This document shows, piece after piece, positions 8,575-16,915 of a stretch of 59,946 bases of DNA (its first letter is position 1; each line of letters begins with the position of its first letter). Source of the stretch: Butyrivibrio sp. (GTDB lineage: Bacteria; Bacillota; Clostridia; Lachnospirales; Lachnospiraceae); NCBI GenBank assembly GCA_017470505.1, contig JAFUYO010000027.1, forward strand, positions 1 to 59,946, written 5' to 3'. The position numbers and the translations under genes were made by a program. Below the pieces are notes generated by a model. The model was not told the origin of the DNA. It saw only the letters and a list, made by a program, of their open reading frames with translations, and did no database searches.

Positions 8575-8640
8575 TTACGGATAATTCTCGCAGGGAAAGC
8601 TCATGTGTTTAGCCATTTGCACTGTCGCTGATCCTGGCAT
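8575..8640 (-). CDS. Possible 21-aa leader peptide
   Basis: A 21-codon ORF with AGGAGG 10 nt before its ATG ends in a TAA that abuts the ribosome site of the 79-aa gene. Such a position fits a leader peptide or translational coupler of the par-rep operon. An even shorter overlapping frame shares the same ribosome site with too short a spacing. No similarity is claimed. Confidence 0.35.
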   Translation of the reverse strand: MPGSATVQMAKHMSFPCENYP

Positions 8641-8693
8641 CGCTCTCCATCCTCCTTTCAAAAAATTTCACCATAACAGAGATTTCTGAAAAC

Positions 8694-8740
8694 AAAAAAG
8701 GACACCTTCTTCGAAATTTCTTTCTTAGAAAGTGTCCTTT
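8694..8740 (-). terminator. Rho-independent terminator at lysS/element junction
   Basis: Arms AAAGGACAC (8697-8705) and GTGTCCTTT (8732-8740) form a 9-bp stem that on the minus strand is followed by TTTTTT. It would stop lysS readthrough into the element. Confidence 0.75.
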
Positions 8741-8783
8741 GTCTTACAGTATTTGATAGACTCACCGGGCTTCCAAAATGCAC

Positions 8784-8837
8784 TATCATGCATTATCATG
8801 CACAGAGCTTGGAAATTTTGTAGGACGATTGTAGGAC
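8784..8837. repeat. Paired short direct repeats next to lysS stop
   Basis: TATCATGCA occurs at 8784-8792 and 8794-8802, and TTGTAGGAC at 8818-8826 and 8829-8837, the latter with an 11-bp period. They lie 47-100 bp beyond the lysS stop. Tandem short repeats near an element end are typical of recombinase or Xis arm sites; this function is inferred. Confidence 0.55.
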
Positions 8838-8883
8838 TTTTTTGCCCTTCGCCCCTTAGAAACCCTCTATTTTACGGCGTTTT

Positions 8884-10446
8884 TTACGATAATGATTTTA
8901 GTGTCGGGAACAACAATACATCTCTAATCCCCGCACTGTTTGTGAGAAGCATGCAGAGTCTGTCGATACCGTAGCCGATACCGCCTGTGGGGGGCATACC
9001 GATCTCGAGGGCGTTGAGGAAGTCCTCGTCGGTGTGCTCTGCTTCTTCGTCGCCGGCGGCGGCGTTGGCGTCCTGGGCGGCGAAGCGCTCGCGCTGGTCG
9101 ATGGGGTCGTTGAGCTCTGAGTAGGCGTTGCACATCTCCCAGGTGTTGATGTAGAGCTCGAAGCGCTCAACCTTCTCGGGATCTGTGGGCTTCTTCTTGG
9201 TCAGGGGCGAGATGGCAAGAGGGTGATCCATGATGAACGTGGGCTGGATCAGTTCTTTCTCGCAGAACTCTTCGAAGAAGAGGTTGATGATGTCGCCCTT
9301 TGTGTGGCGATCTTCAAACTCGATGCCTTTTTCCTTTGCAAGGGCCTTGGCCTCTTCGTCTGACTTGACTGCATCAAAGTCGATGCCTGCGTACTTTTTG
9401 ATGGCATCGTTCATGGTAAGGCGCTCGAAGGGCTTGCCAAGGTCGATGATATTATCGCCGTAGGGAATCTGAGTCGTGCCGCAGACCTTCCCGGCAAGAT
9501 AGCGGAACATGCTCTCCGTCAGTTCCATCATCCCCTCATAATCGGTGTATGCCTGGTAGAGCTCCATGAGTGTGAACTCAGGGTTGTGTCTGGTGTCTGT
9601 GCCCTCGTTCCTGAATACGCGACCGATCTCGTAGACCCTCTCCATACCGCCGACGATAAGTCTCTTCAGGTACAGCTCCAGCGAAATGCGAAGCTTTCTC
9701 TCCTCATCGAGTGCGTTGTAATGTGTGATGAACGGTCTTGCAGCAGCGCCGCCTGCATTCTCAACGAGCATCGGGGTCTCAACCTCCATGAAATCCCTGC
9801 CTGCGAGGAAGTTGCGGATCTCCCTTATGATCGCCGATCTCTTTTTGAAGGTCTCTTTTACCTCCTCATTCATGATGAGGTCAACATATCTCTGTCTGTA
9901 ACGGATCTCTGTATCAGTGAGTCCATGGAATTTCTCGGGAAGAGGCATGAGTGACTTTGACAAAAGAGTGAGTTCTTTTACATGCACTGAAATCTCTCCT
10001 GTCTTAGTTCTGAAGGCAAAGCCCTTAATGCCAATGATGTCTCCGATATCCAGCTTTTTAAAATCAGCATAAGCTTCATCGCCGATGTCATTTCTTGAAA
10101 CATAGAGCTGCATTCTGCCATCTCTGTCCTGGAGCCCGGCAAAAGAAGCTTTTCCCATGACACGCTTACTCATCATACGGCCGGCAAGAGACACCACCTT
10201 CTCTGAGGGAATCTCAGACAGAGGTACCACAACTGCCTTGCCCTCTTCATCTGTCGGCGGAACAAACTCGAGCTCATCGAACCTGTCCCTGATATCCTTT
10301 GTGTGATGTGTCTGGTCGTACTTGACGATTTGGAAGGGATCCCTGCCCTGAGCCTGAAGCTCTGAGAGCTTGTCTCTTCTGACCTGACGAAGACGCCCAA
10401 CGTCCTCCTGTGTATTCTGGTTATTCTGCTGATTATTCTCTGACAC
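8884..10446 (-). CDS. lysS: Lysyl-tRNA synthetase, class II
   Basis: This 520-aa enzyme charges tRNA-Lys. An N-terminal OB-fold anticodon domain (about 65-175) precedes the class II core, with motif 2 (RNEGTDTRHNPEFT) and motif 3 (GIGYGIDRL, then GIRDVLLFPT near the C-terminus). I start at GTG 10446, 7 nt after AGGAGG; the TTG two codons earlier is only one base from it. A TATAAT at 10473-10478 gives a short leader. The segment coding the C-terminal quarter is clearly richer in G+C than the rest. The gene end is adjacent to the mobile element. Confidence 0.96.
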   Translation of the reverse strand: MSENNQQNNQNTQEDVGRLRQVRRDKLSELQAQGRDPFQIVKYDQTHHTKDIRDRFDELEFVPPTDEEGKAVVVPLSEIPSEKVVSLAGRMMSKRVMGKASFAGLQDRDGRMQLYVSRNDIGDEAYADFKKLDIGDIIGIKGFAFRTKTGEISVHVKELTLLSKSLMPLPEKFHGLTDTEIRYRQRYVDLIMNEEVKETFKKRSAIIREIRNFLAGRDFMEVETPMLVENAGGAAARPFITHYNALDEERKLRISLELYLKRLIVGGMERVYEIGRVFRNEGTDTRHNPEFTLMELYQAYTDYEGMMELTESMFRYLAGKVCGTTQIPYGDNIIDLGKPFERLTMNDAIKKYAGIDFDAVKSDEEAKALAKEKGIEFEDRHTKGDIINLFFEEFCEKELIQPTFIMDHPLAISPLTKKKPTDPEKVERFELYINTWEMCNAYSELNDPIDQRERFAAQDANAAAGDEEAEHTDEDFLNALEIGMPPTGGIGYGIDRLCMLLTNSAGIRDVLLFPTLKSLS

Positions 10447-10472
10447 GTTCAATCCTCCTGATCTGAATCATT

Positions 10473-10478
10473 ATTATA
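10473..10478 (-). promoter_or_regulatory. Putative lysS -10 box
   Basis: A perfect TATAAT on the minus strand 27 nt upstream of the lysS GTG; the -35 (TGGAAA at 18 nt) is poor. It lies between the palindromic insert and lysS, so lysS may be transcribed independently of greA. Confidence 0.5.
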
Positions 10479-10604
10479 CTCATTGACGAAAATCTTTTCC
10501 ATTTCGTTAATGAGTTAGCGCCGGCCTCATGCAGCATAGCTGTAAATTTCATTATGCGCTCGTGTGCATAAGTTTATACCGATATATATATATGAAGTGC
10601 TCTA

Positions 10605-10759
10605 AGGAACTGTAGCAAAATAACTTGAACAATTTACTTGCCTGATTTTCCAAATGCTGCGTCAAGAACCTTAACAATGCCCGCATTGTCTGCGTTTTCT
10701 TCCTTGCCTTTGAAAAATCATTCGTCGTAAATTGTTCAGTTAATTCTGCTACAGTTCCT
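10605..10759. mobile_element. 155-bp palindromic MITE-like insertion
   Basis: The first ~32 bases (AGGAACTGTAGCAAAATAAC...) are the near-perfect reverse complement of the last ~32. Complementarity resumes inside (TGATTTT, CAAA) and closes on a central ACAATGC-CCG-CATTGT hairpin. It has no ORF. A non-autonomous transposable element or a very long hairpin fits; a TA-rich run lies just outside its left end (10582-10593). No second copy is in the window. Confidence 0.65.
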
Positions 10760-10766
10760 AAAATCC

Positions 10767-10801
10767 AACTGAGCCGACGATCCTGTCTCGCCGGCTCAGT
10801 T
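10767..10801 (-). terminator. greA terminator
   Basis: A 10-bp stem (AACTGAGCCG and complement) starts 4 nt after the greA stop. The T-run is weak on the minus strand (GGATTTT) and better on the plus strand, so it may work both ways. Confidence 0.6.
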
Positions 10802-10804
10802 TTA

Positions 10805-11293
10805 TCATTCTTCCTCTGACTTATCTATAGCAAGTACCTTGTACTTGAAGATACCGGCCTGTGTCTCAACGGAAACTGTCTGTCCCTTCTTGGCACCGAT
10901 AAGAGCTTTGCCAACAGGTGACTCATTTGAAATCTTGCCCTGAAGAGAGCTGGCCTCAGATGATCCAACAATCCTGCACTCGAGTTCTTCATCTGACTCG
11001 AGGTCGCGGATCTTGACCTTGCAGCCAACACTTACCTTGTTAATGTCAACTTCGTCGGAAACAACTACTTCTGCATTCTTAAGGATCTTCTCAAGAGTTT
11101 CGATCCTCGCCTCCATATCGCGCTGCTCATCTCTGGCCGCATCGTACTCGGCGTTCTCTGAAAGGTCGCCCTGGGCTCTTGCTTCTTTGAGCTTCTCAGC
11201 GATTTCCTTACGTTTGACTGTCTTGAGCTCGTTGAGCTCGTCCTCGTATTTCTTTAATCCTGCCGCTGTTAAAATATTTTTCTTTACTTCCAT
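10805..11293 (-). CDS. greA: Transcription elongation factor GreA
   Basis: A 162-aa GreA of normal length: an N-terminal coiled coil (about 1-75) with the acidic tip DLSENAEYDAARDEQ that enters the RNA polymerase channel, and a C-terminal FKBP-like domain ending in the SPVGKALIG segment. It rescues backtracked polymerase by stimulating transcript cleavage. The Shine-Dalgarno before the ATG is weak. It follows dusB after about 120 bp and ends in a hairpin terminator. Confidence 0.97.
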   Translation of the reverse strand: MEVKKNILTAAGLKKYEDELNELKTVKRKEIAEKLKEARAQGDLSENAEYDAARDEQRDMEARIETLEKILKNAEVVVSDEVDINKVSVGCKVKIRDLESDEELECRIVGSSEASSLQGKISNESPVGKALIGAKKGQTVSVETQAGIFKYKVLAIDKSEEE

Positions 11294-11413
11294 TGCATAA
11301 CCCTGCCCTTCATAAGAAATCTATCTTAATTTATGGAACTTCTTTTTTAACTTTGCTATTATACTGTTATTTACCGCACGTGTCAACTCACCAGCCGCCG
11401 AGCATTGCCTTTT

Positions 11414-12397
11414 CTATAAGGCGCCGAGCATCACCTTTTCGCAGGCTTTTTTGAGCGACTCCATATCTGTCATCTGGTTTATCTCATTTCGAAACTTTGC
11501 ACTGCCCGGCATGCCAAAGGTGTACCAGGACACGTGCTTTCGCATCTCCCTTATGCCAATGTACTCGCCTTTATACTTAAGCTGCATATCCGCATGTCTT
11601 ATAACAGTGTCGTAGATTTCCCTGCTGCCCGGCTTTTCGCAGCTCCTTCCGGTCTCAAAAAAGCTCTTTATTTCGCGAAAGATGAATGGATTCCCCTGCG
11701 CTGCCCTGGCAACCATCACGCCATCGCATCCTGTCTGATCAAACATCGCCCTTGCGCTTTGCCCATCAACGACATCTCCGTTTCCGATAACCGGAATCTT
11801 CACGGCCTCCTTTACTCTGCGAATTATATCCCAGTCAGCTTTCCCTGAGTAGTACTGCTCTCTGGTCCTCCCGTGGACCGCGACAGCTGCTGCCCCTCCC
11901 CGCTCTGCTGCAAGGGCGCACTCAACTGCATTTACCGTTTCATCGTTAAAGCCTTTCCTTATCTTGACCGTGACCGGTCTGTCCGAGACTTTCACAAGTG
12001 CTGATACGATTTTTTCTATAAGCTCCGGGCTCTTCATAAGGGCTGAGCCCTCGCCGTTACTCACGATCTTCGGCACCGGGCACCCCATGTTGACATCCAG
12101 GATGTCAAAGGGTCTTTCTTTTATCATCCCAAAGGCCTCCTGAAAGACTTCCGGGTCTGACCCGAACAGCTGCAGTGATACCGGATGCTCTTTTTCATGG
12201 ATCTCAAGGAGCATATTCGTATTGCGGTTTTTGTAGATGATCGCTTTGGCGCTAACCATCTCCATGCACACGAGCCCCGCTCCCATCCCGCTGCATAAAA
12301 CGCGAAAAGGCAGGTCTGATACACCTGCCATTGGTCCAAGGATTATGTTATTGTCAAGAGTTACGCTGCCGATCTGCAGCTTGCCGTATCCTGCCAT
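11414..12397 (-). CDS. dusB: tRNA-dihydrouridine synthase
   Basis: A 327-aa FMN-dependent TIM-barrel enzyme that reduces specific uridines in tRNA. Visible are the N-terminal GPMAGVSDLPFR, the active-site cysteine in NMGCPVPKI, KIRKGF, VHGRTREQYY and the phosphate-binding GNGDV...RAAQGNP. I start at ATG 12397 with AGGTGG 4 nt upstream; the upstream in-frame GTG overlaps the preceding gene by 4 bp and has no ribosome site. The dusB-greA-lysS order is common in Firmicutes. Confidence 0.95.
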   Translation of the reverse strand: MAGYGKLQIGSVTLDNNIILGPMAGVSDLPFRVLCSGMGAGLVCMEMVSAKAIIYKNRNTNMLLEIHEKEHPVSLQLFGSDPEVFQEAFGMIKERPFDILDVNMGCPVPKIVSNGEGSALMKSPELIEKIVSALVKVSDRPVTVKIRKGFNDETVNAVECALAAERGGAAAVAVHGRTREQYYSGKADWDIIRRVKEAVKIPVIGNGDVVDGQSARAMFDQTGCDGVMVARAAQGNPFIFREIKSFFETGRSCEKPGSREIYDTVIRHADMQLKYKGEYIGIREMRKHVSWYTFGMPGSAKFRNEINQMTDMESLKKACEKVMLGAL

Positions 12398-12408
12398 AAA
12401 ACCACCTG

Positions 12409-12915
12409 TCACAATGTATGATGCCAGTCCAAAAGGTCTGCGGGGTTCTCGCCCAGGACGTATATCCTGTAGTAAATACCGAGAGCCTCAAAGAGGTCCT
12501 GCCTCTTTCGCCTGACTTCGCCAACTAAAAGCCCCGCCGTGATCTCATCGTAGGTGATGTCCTCCTCGTCGGCGTTGGTCTCGATGGATATGCTGCCGTC
12601 CTCCTCGAAGACAATGGTGAATATCCCGCCTGCCTCCTGGGTAAAGAGAACGCTGATGATATTCAATTCTTTTTTGATGCTCTCGGGTATCTGCCTGAAA
12701 ACAGGATTGAAGTAGTACTTCTGCTCATAGGCATTGGCGCCGCACAGCACCACTCTCCCACCGGAAAGCTTTTCAAATACGCGTCCCTTATTGGTCTTCT
12801 GCATCTCATCTATTCTGAGATCATCCTCTATTTCTTCAGGCTCCCCAGGCTCATCCTCGGGAATAATACCCTCAAACTCTCTCTTATACTCTCTCTCAAA
12901 ATCTTCAGCGCTCAT
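12409..12915 (-). CDS. Conserved acidic protein of unknown function
   Basis: A 168-aa protein between coaX and dusB. Its core (VVLCGANAYEQKYYFNPVF, then a helical C-terminus) resembles an uncharacterised family (I believe DUF6145) found at this position in Lachnospiraceae; the assignment is from memory. The first ~40 residues are very acidic. No signal peptide, membrane segment or catalytic motif is visible. It starts 3 bp after coaX ends, so it is part of the same operon. Confidence 0.75.
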   Translation of the reverse strand: MSAEDFEREYKREFEGIIPEDEPGEPEEIEDDLRIDEMQKTNKGRVFEKLSGGRVVLCGANAYEQKYYFNPVFRQIPESIKKELNIISVLFTQEAGGIFTIVFEEDGSISIETNADEEDITYDEITAGLLVGEVRRKRQDLFEALGIYYRIYVLGENPADLLDWHHTL

Positions 12916-12918
12916 AGA

Positions 12919-13734
12919 TCACTCCGGTTGGTCCTCATCTTCAAATTCTTTGTTGTGGGGCTGTTGCTTTTTGTTCTTTTTGTACAGGATCTGAAGTCCT
13001 CTGAGTGTCAGGGTTGGATCATAAATGTCAATCTCCTCGGTCTCAGCGGAGATGAGTCTTCCAAGCCCGCCAGTCGCCACAACTTTCATATCGGGAAGAT
13101 TCGACGCCTTCTTCATCTCGTTTATTATGTACTTGGACTGGCCTATCTGACCGTAAATAAGTCCCGCCTGCATGCTGGATATTGTCTCTCTTGCAAGGAT
13201 GCTGTCAGGCTTCTTGATCTCTATCTCTGGGAGCTTCGCCGTGCCTTCCCACAGCGCCTTTGCCGAAATCCTGATACCGGGCGAAACAACTCCCGCAAAA
13301 AACTCGCCTTTTTCATTGATCGGCACGTAGGTAGTTGCTGTCCCGTAGTCAATGACAAGCACAGGCCCGCCGTAGAGCTCATAGGCCGCAACCGCATCGA
13401 CGATGAGGTCGGGTCCCACTTCCCTTGGATTGTCTATGGTTATCTTTATCCCGGTCTTGATCCCGGGGCCCACAATGTAGGGCTTTTTTTCAAGGTATTT
13501 TACAATGGCGTTGACCAAAGCGTGCATCACCTGCGGAACGACGCTTGCGATCATAACTCCCTCAATCTCCTGTTTGCCGACACCGTTCATGCCGAGCATT
13601 GTCAAAAGCTCAACTCCGTACTCATCAGATGTATGCGCCGTCTTGGACATCATCCGAAAACTGGTAACAAGCTCATCGCCGTCAAAAACTCCGAACGTAA
13701 TGTTGGTGTTTCCCACATCTACCACCAGGATCAT
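12919..13734 (-). CDS. coaX: Type III pantothenate kinase
   Basis: A 271-aa ASKHA-fold kinase for the first step of coenzyme A synthesis. The N-terminal phosphate motif DVGNTNITFG, the pantothenate-site GPGIKTG, the aspartate motif DYGTATT and the GVVSPGI segment are all present. I start at ATG 13734 because GGAGG is 9 nt upstream; a GTG at 13740 is only 3 nt from it. It sits 14 bp after birA. Confidence 0.95.
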   Translation of the reverse strand: MILVVDVGNTNITFGVFDGDELVTSFRMMSKTAHTSDEYGVELLTMLGMNGVGKQEIEGVMIASVVPQVMHALVNAIVKYLEKKPYIVGPGIKTGIKITIDNPREVGPDLIVDAVAAYELYGGPVLVIDYGTATTYVPINEKGEFFAGVVSPGIRISAKALWEGTAKLPEIEIKKPDSILARETISSMQAGLIYGQIGQSKYIINEMKKASNLPDMKVVATGGLGRLISAETEEIDIYDPTLTLRGLQILYKKNKKQQPHNKEFEDEDQPE

Positions 13735-13748
13735 AGTCACTGTCCTCC

Positions 13749-14609
13749 TTATACATAGCCGTAGAGCCCTCTCACCGAGACCTCACCGGCGTTTATCTCT
13801 ATAACTCCGTCTTTATTGCAGGCAAAAGAACTTCCTGAAGGAAGCTCATTTACCGGTTTGATCACCAGAGATCCGCCATCTGTTATCCCATAGGCTGTAG
13901 CCTCAAATTCTCCCCCCGGGTCAAGTATCTTTACCCTCTCTCCCTTGTTGAGAAGCCTGTCCTCGTACTGCTCTCTCAAAAGAGACAGATCATACGTCTC
14001 TTCATACTTCCCGTAGTTTTCTTCAAATCTCTCCATGCACCTGGCTACCACAAGACTCCTGTCAACTCTTACCCCGGTCTGCGAAAGAACAGATCCCGCA
14101 GTATTTTTTATCTCATCGGGGAAATCAACCATTGTGACATTTATCCCAACCCCGATTACCACATCGGATATGGTGTTGTCAGGATTCATATGAAGCTCTG
14201 TCAGTATGCCGCATATCTTGCGGCCGCCGATCACAATGTCGTTCGGCCACTTAATAAAGCAATCCCTGCCTCTGTCCCCGAGGGCCATTTCTGAAATGGA
14301 AAGGTCCACCCCTTCCGCGACAGAGAGCCCCATCACAAGAGTCAGCATGGGAACCTTTGCAGGCGGTGCATCGGGGCGGACGATGATGCTCATGGCGATG
14401 TTGCTTCCGCTCGGAGTTGACCACGACCTTCCTCGGGATCCCCTGCCGCTGTCCTGTCTGTCCGCCACCACAAGGGTTCCGCCAGGCGCGCCATTTTGCG
14501 CAAGGCTCCCGGCGTCATTGTTGGTGGAGCCTGTCACATCCATGTACACTATCCTCTGCCCTGCCCAGGTGCTGTGAAGATACTTTGAAATATGTTCCGC
14601 AGATAACAT
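13749..14609 (-). CDS. birA: Biotin-protein ligase (monofunctional)
   Basis: A 286-aa enzyme that attaches biotin to acyl-CoA carboxylase-type carrier proteins. The biotin loop GRGSRGRSW (about 55-63), KWPNDI and KICGILTEL are intact, and a C-terminal SH3-like domain follows. There is no N-terminal helix-turn-helix, so it lacks the repressor function of E. coli BirA. It starts 2 bp after argF ends. Confidence 0.93.
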   Translation of the reverse strand: MLSAEHISKYLHSTWAGQRIVYMDVTGSTNNDAGSLAQNGAPGGTLVVADRQDSGRGSRGRSWSTPSGSNIAMSIIVRPDAPPAKVPMLTLVMGLSVAEGVDLSISEMALGDRGRDCFIKWPNDIVIGGRKICGILTELHMNPDNTISDVVIGVGINVTMVDFPDEIKNTAGSVLSQTGVRVDRSLVVARCMERFEENYGKYEETYDLSLLREQYEDRLLNKGERVKILDPGGEFEATAYGITDGGSLVIKPVNELPSGSSFACNKDGVIEINAGEVSVRGLYGYV

Positions 14610-14611
14610 GG

Positions 14612-15601
14612 TCAGTTTTTGAGAGTCGCATACATCACTGCCTTTATGGTGTGCATGCGGTTCTCCGCCTCTTCAAATACTATGGATCTCTCCGACTCAA
14701 ATACCTCGTCAGTTACCTCCATCTCATTCAGTCCGTACTTTTCCTTTATCTCTTTGCCGATGCCTGTGTTAAGATCGTGGAAGGAAGGCAGGCAGTGCAT
14801 AAACACAGCCTTGTCGCCCGCATTCTTCATGATATCCATTGTCACGCGGTATGGCTCAAGGTCTTTAATCCTCTCCTCCCAGATGCTGTCGGGCTCACCC
14901 ATCGACACCCAGATATCCGTGTAAATAACATCGGCGCCCCTGGTTCCCTCTATCGGGTCCTCGGAGAAATCAATGATGGCTCCGGTCTCTTTGGCAATCT
15001 TTCTGCAGGTTTCTACAAGCTCCTCCGACGGGAAGTACTTCTTGTTGGAAACTGCCGTGAAGTGCATACCAAGCTTTGCACACACAACCATAAGGGAGTT
15101 ACCCGTGTTGTACCTCGCATCTCCCATGTAGACAAGATGTATGCCCTTCAGATGCCCAAAGTGCTCCCTTATTGTGAGGGTGTCTGCCAGCATCTGCGTC
15201 GGGTGAAACTCATTGGTCAGCCCGTTCCACACAGGAACCTTGCTGTACTTCGCCAGCGTCTCAACAATCTCCTGTCCGTAACCTCTGTACTCAATTCCGT
15301 CGTACATGCTTGAGAGGACACGCGCCGTATCTGCTATGCTCTCCTTCTTGCCAATCTGGGAATCGTTGGGATTTAAATATGTTGAGCCCATGCCAAGGTC
15401 ACTTGCTGCCACTTCAAAAGAGCACCTGGTCCTTGTACTGGTCTTCTCAAAGATGAGTGCAGTATTCTTCCCCTTGAGCTCGTCGTGAAGAATACCCTTT
15501 TTCTTTTTTTCCTTGAGCTCTGCCGCCAGATCTATGAGATACTCTATCTCCTCTGAAGTGTAGTCAAGGAGTTTCAAAAAATCGCGTCCGTATAAGTTCA
15601 T
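14612..15601 (-). CDS. argF: Ornithine carbamoyltransferase
   Basis: A 329-aa enzyme that makes citrulline from ornithine and carbamoyl phosphate. The carbamoyl-phosphate site STRTR, the HPTQ motif, the ornithine loop (SMGE) and the catalytic HCLPSFHD are complete. It could serve arginine synthesis or, as catabolic ArcB, work with the carbamate kinase encoded at 33169; sequence alone does not decide. AGGAGG lies 7 nt before the ATG. It leads the run birA-coaX-dusB-greA. Confidence 0.95.
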   Translation of the reverse strand: MNLYGRDFLKLLDYTSEEIEYLIDLAAELKEKKKKGILHDELKGKNTALIFEKTSTRTRCSFEVAASDLGMGSTYLNPNDSQIGKKESIADTARVLSSMYDGIEYRGYGQEIVETLAKYSKVPVWNGLTNEFHPTQMLADTLTIREHFGHLKGIHLVYMGDARYNTGNSLMVVCAKLGMHFTAVSNKKYFPSEELVETCRKIAKETGAIIDFSEDPIEGTRGADVIYTDIWVSMGEPDSIWEERIKDLEPYRVTMDIMKNAGDKAVFMHCLPSFHDLNTGIGKEIKEKYGLNEMEVTDEVFESERSIVFEEAENRMHTIKAVMYATLKN

Positions 15602-15629
15602 AGTGCTCCTCCTTATTGCTTTAATAATG

Positions 15630-15660
15630 AAAAAAGGGACTGCCTTAACTGCAATCCCTT
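15630..15660 (-). terminator. Terminator of SleB-type hydrolase gene
   Basis: Arms AAGGGACTGC and GCAATCCCTT pair with one mismatch, followed on the minus strand by a run of T. It separates the wall hydrolase from argF. Confidence 0.85.
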
Positions 15661-15675
15661 ACATTCTATCATATT

Positions 15676-16791
15676 TTACCAGAAAACGTGAGCTCCGATG
15701 ATAATTCCATCTCTTCCGTTTGCACGTCTGAAATGGAGTGCTGATCCAACTGTGGTGTCGCCGCCTATTGCCGCCTGTGCCGCCTGATAACTGCTGTCAC
15801 TTATCCTGCCTCCATTGTATACGTTTGCAACCGTTCCGTTGAGAGCCGGTGTAAATTGGCCCGAAGCATAGATGACGCCGTAAATACTGTTGGGGTACGC
15901 CCCTGATCTGACACGGTTCATGACCACCGCTCCGACTGCTACCTTGCCCTCGTACGGCTGATTTCCTGCCTCGCACTGTATAAGTGCCGCAAGGAGCTTC
16001 ACCTCATCCGCATCAGCGCTTACTGCTCCGCGGTTTCTGGTAAGAGAAGCTTTCTTTTCTTCCTCCTCGCGTATCTTGATTGCTGCAAGTGTCTCGCCCT
16101 GGTCAATCTTGAAGGACGATGTAACATACTCTGACTGGACGTATCCCGTCTCGTCGTTGTAGTCAACGCTCATCCATCCGTTGCCGAGATCCTCTATAAG
16201 ATCCACAAAGGCGTTCTGAGTAAGAACTCCTATGACCTCAGAATCCTGCGAATCCTCAGCTCTTATGTTGAGCGCCGAGCTGTTGCCGGTGACTATCTGC
16301 TTGCCAACATCATTGGCGAGATCCTCTGCATCTTCATCAAATAAAAGATATTCATCCTTGGCCCATCCGATCAGATCGCCTGACTGGATCTTGGTCCAGC
16401 CGTCATCTCTGTCGAGAATCTTGCCGCCGCAGTCCTTGTAAAGAACGCCTACCTTGGTCGCATCCTCGCTTGGCTCTTCCCTTACGTTCATGACCGAACT
16501 CACATTGGCCATGAAAAGCCTGGATGAAGTGCTCTCAGTATCTGAGGATGACTCCTCCCCGTCCTGACTCTTTTCTGCCTGTTCAGCTACCTTGACTTCC
16601 GTCGCTTCCTCATCAACACCCAAAGGCGAAATGGGACTGACAATACTCGTAATACCCTCTGAAAGATCCAAATAGCCGGAAACGCTTCTTGCCTCTGCTG
16701 TCAGCTGCGCTGTATAAAGAGACGACGTCAAAAGCCCCGCTGCAGTCGCCCCGAGGATTCCTCTTCTAAGCAGCTTAAGTGCATTATTCAT
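15676..16791 (-). CDS. SH3-domain cell wall hydrolase, SleB family
   Basis: A 371-aa secreted protein: signal peptide (about 1-34), an acidic Ser/Glu linker, two bacterial SH3 domains (about 93-155 and 165-232), and a C-terminal SleB/Hydrolase_2 domain (about 262-371) with AALIQCEAG and EGKVAVGAVVMNRV, where the Glu of CEAG is the likely catalytic acid. It should cleave peptidoglycan outside the membrane. A close relative with a coiled-coil N-terminus is encoded at 38839-40038. A strong promoter (TTGACA, 17 bp, TAATAT) precedes it. Confidence 0.9.
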   Translation of the reverse strand: MNNALKLLRRGILGATAAGLLTSSLYTAQLTAEARSVSGYLDLSEGITSIVSPISPLGVDEEATEVKVAEQAEKSQDGEESSSDTESTSSRLFMANVSSVMNVREEPSEDATKVGVLYKDCGGKILDRDDGWTKIQSGDLIGWAKDEYLLFDEDAEDLANDVGKQIVTGNSSALNIRAEDSQDSEVIGVLTQNAFVDLIEDLGNGWMSVDYNDETGYVQSEYVTSSFKIDQGETLAAIKIREEEEKKASLTRNRGAVSADADEVKLLAALIQCEAGNQPYEGKVAVGAVVMNRVRSGAYPNSIYGVIYASGQFTPALNGTVANVYNGGRISDSSYQAAQAAIGGDTTVGSALHFRRANGRDGIIIGAHVFW

Positions 16792-16873
16792 ACTTTGCTA
16801 TCCTTATCCTACTCTCTGTCATAAATGTTACGAAATTGTTTCAACATGTTACCAAATAACGAAATCGTAGGTA

Positions 16874-16902
16874 ATATTAGCAAAGAATATTACATTTGTC
16901 AA
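16874..16902 (-). promoter_or_regulatory. Strong promoter of SleB-type gene
   Basis: TTGACA (16897-16902) and TAATAT (16874-16879) on the minus strand with a 17-bp spacer. The transcript has a leader of about 75 nt. Confidence 0.85.
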
Positions 16903-16915
16903 ATTTTAGGATTAT

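Larger units (their letters stand above)
1..8883 (-). mobile_element. Integrated conjugative element (one end, partial)
   Basis: A continuous minus-strand module of plasmid and conjugation functions (ParA, ParB, RepA/DUF6017-type initiator, PcfB, VirD4 coupling protein) interrupts housekeeping sequence and ends against the lysS stop codon. The gene order resembles Tn1549-like integrative conjugative elements. No integrase, relaxase or mating-pore gene is in view, so the element must continue left of position 1. The right boundary is inferred from the last element-type gene and from repeats at 8784-8837; no att duplication can be shown because the far end is missing. Confidence 0.8.

Noticed and set aside
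10447-10804. T-box riboswitch for lysS
   Set aside because: No T-box sequence or specifier stem is visible; the interval is mostly the palindromic insert and a promoter.
12928-13758. 276-codon plus-strand frame opposite coaX
   Set aside because: Shadow of coaX, whose motifs are complete on the minus strand.
14417-15313. 298-codon plus-strand frame opposite birA and argF
   Set aside because: Shadow crossing two well-supported genes.
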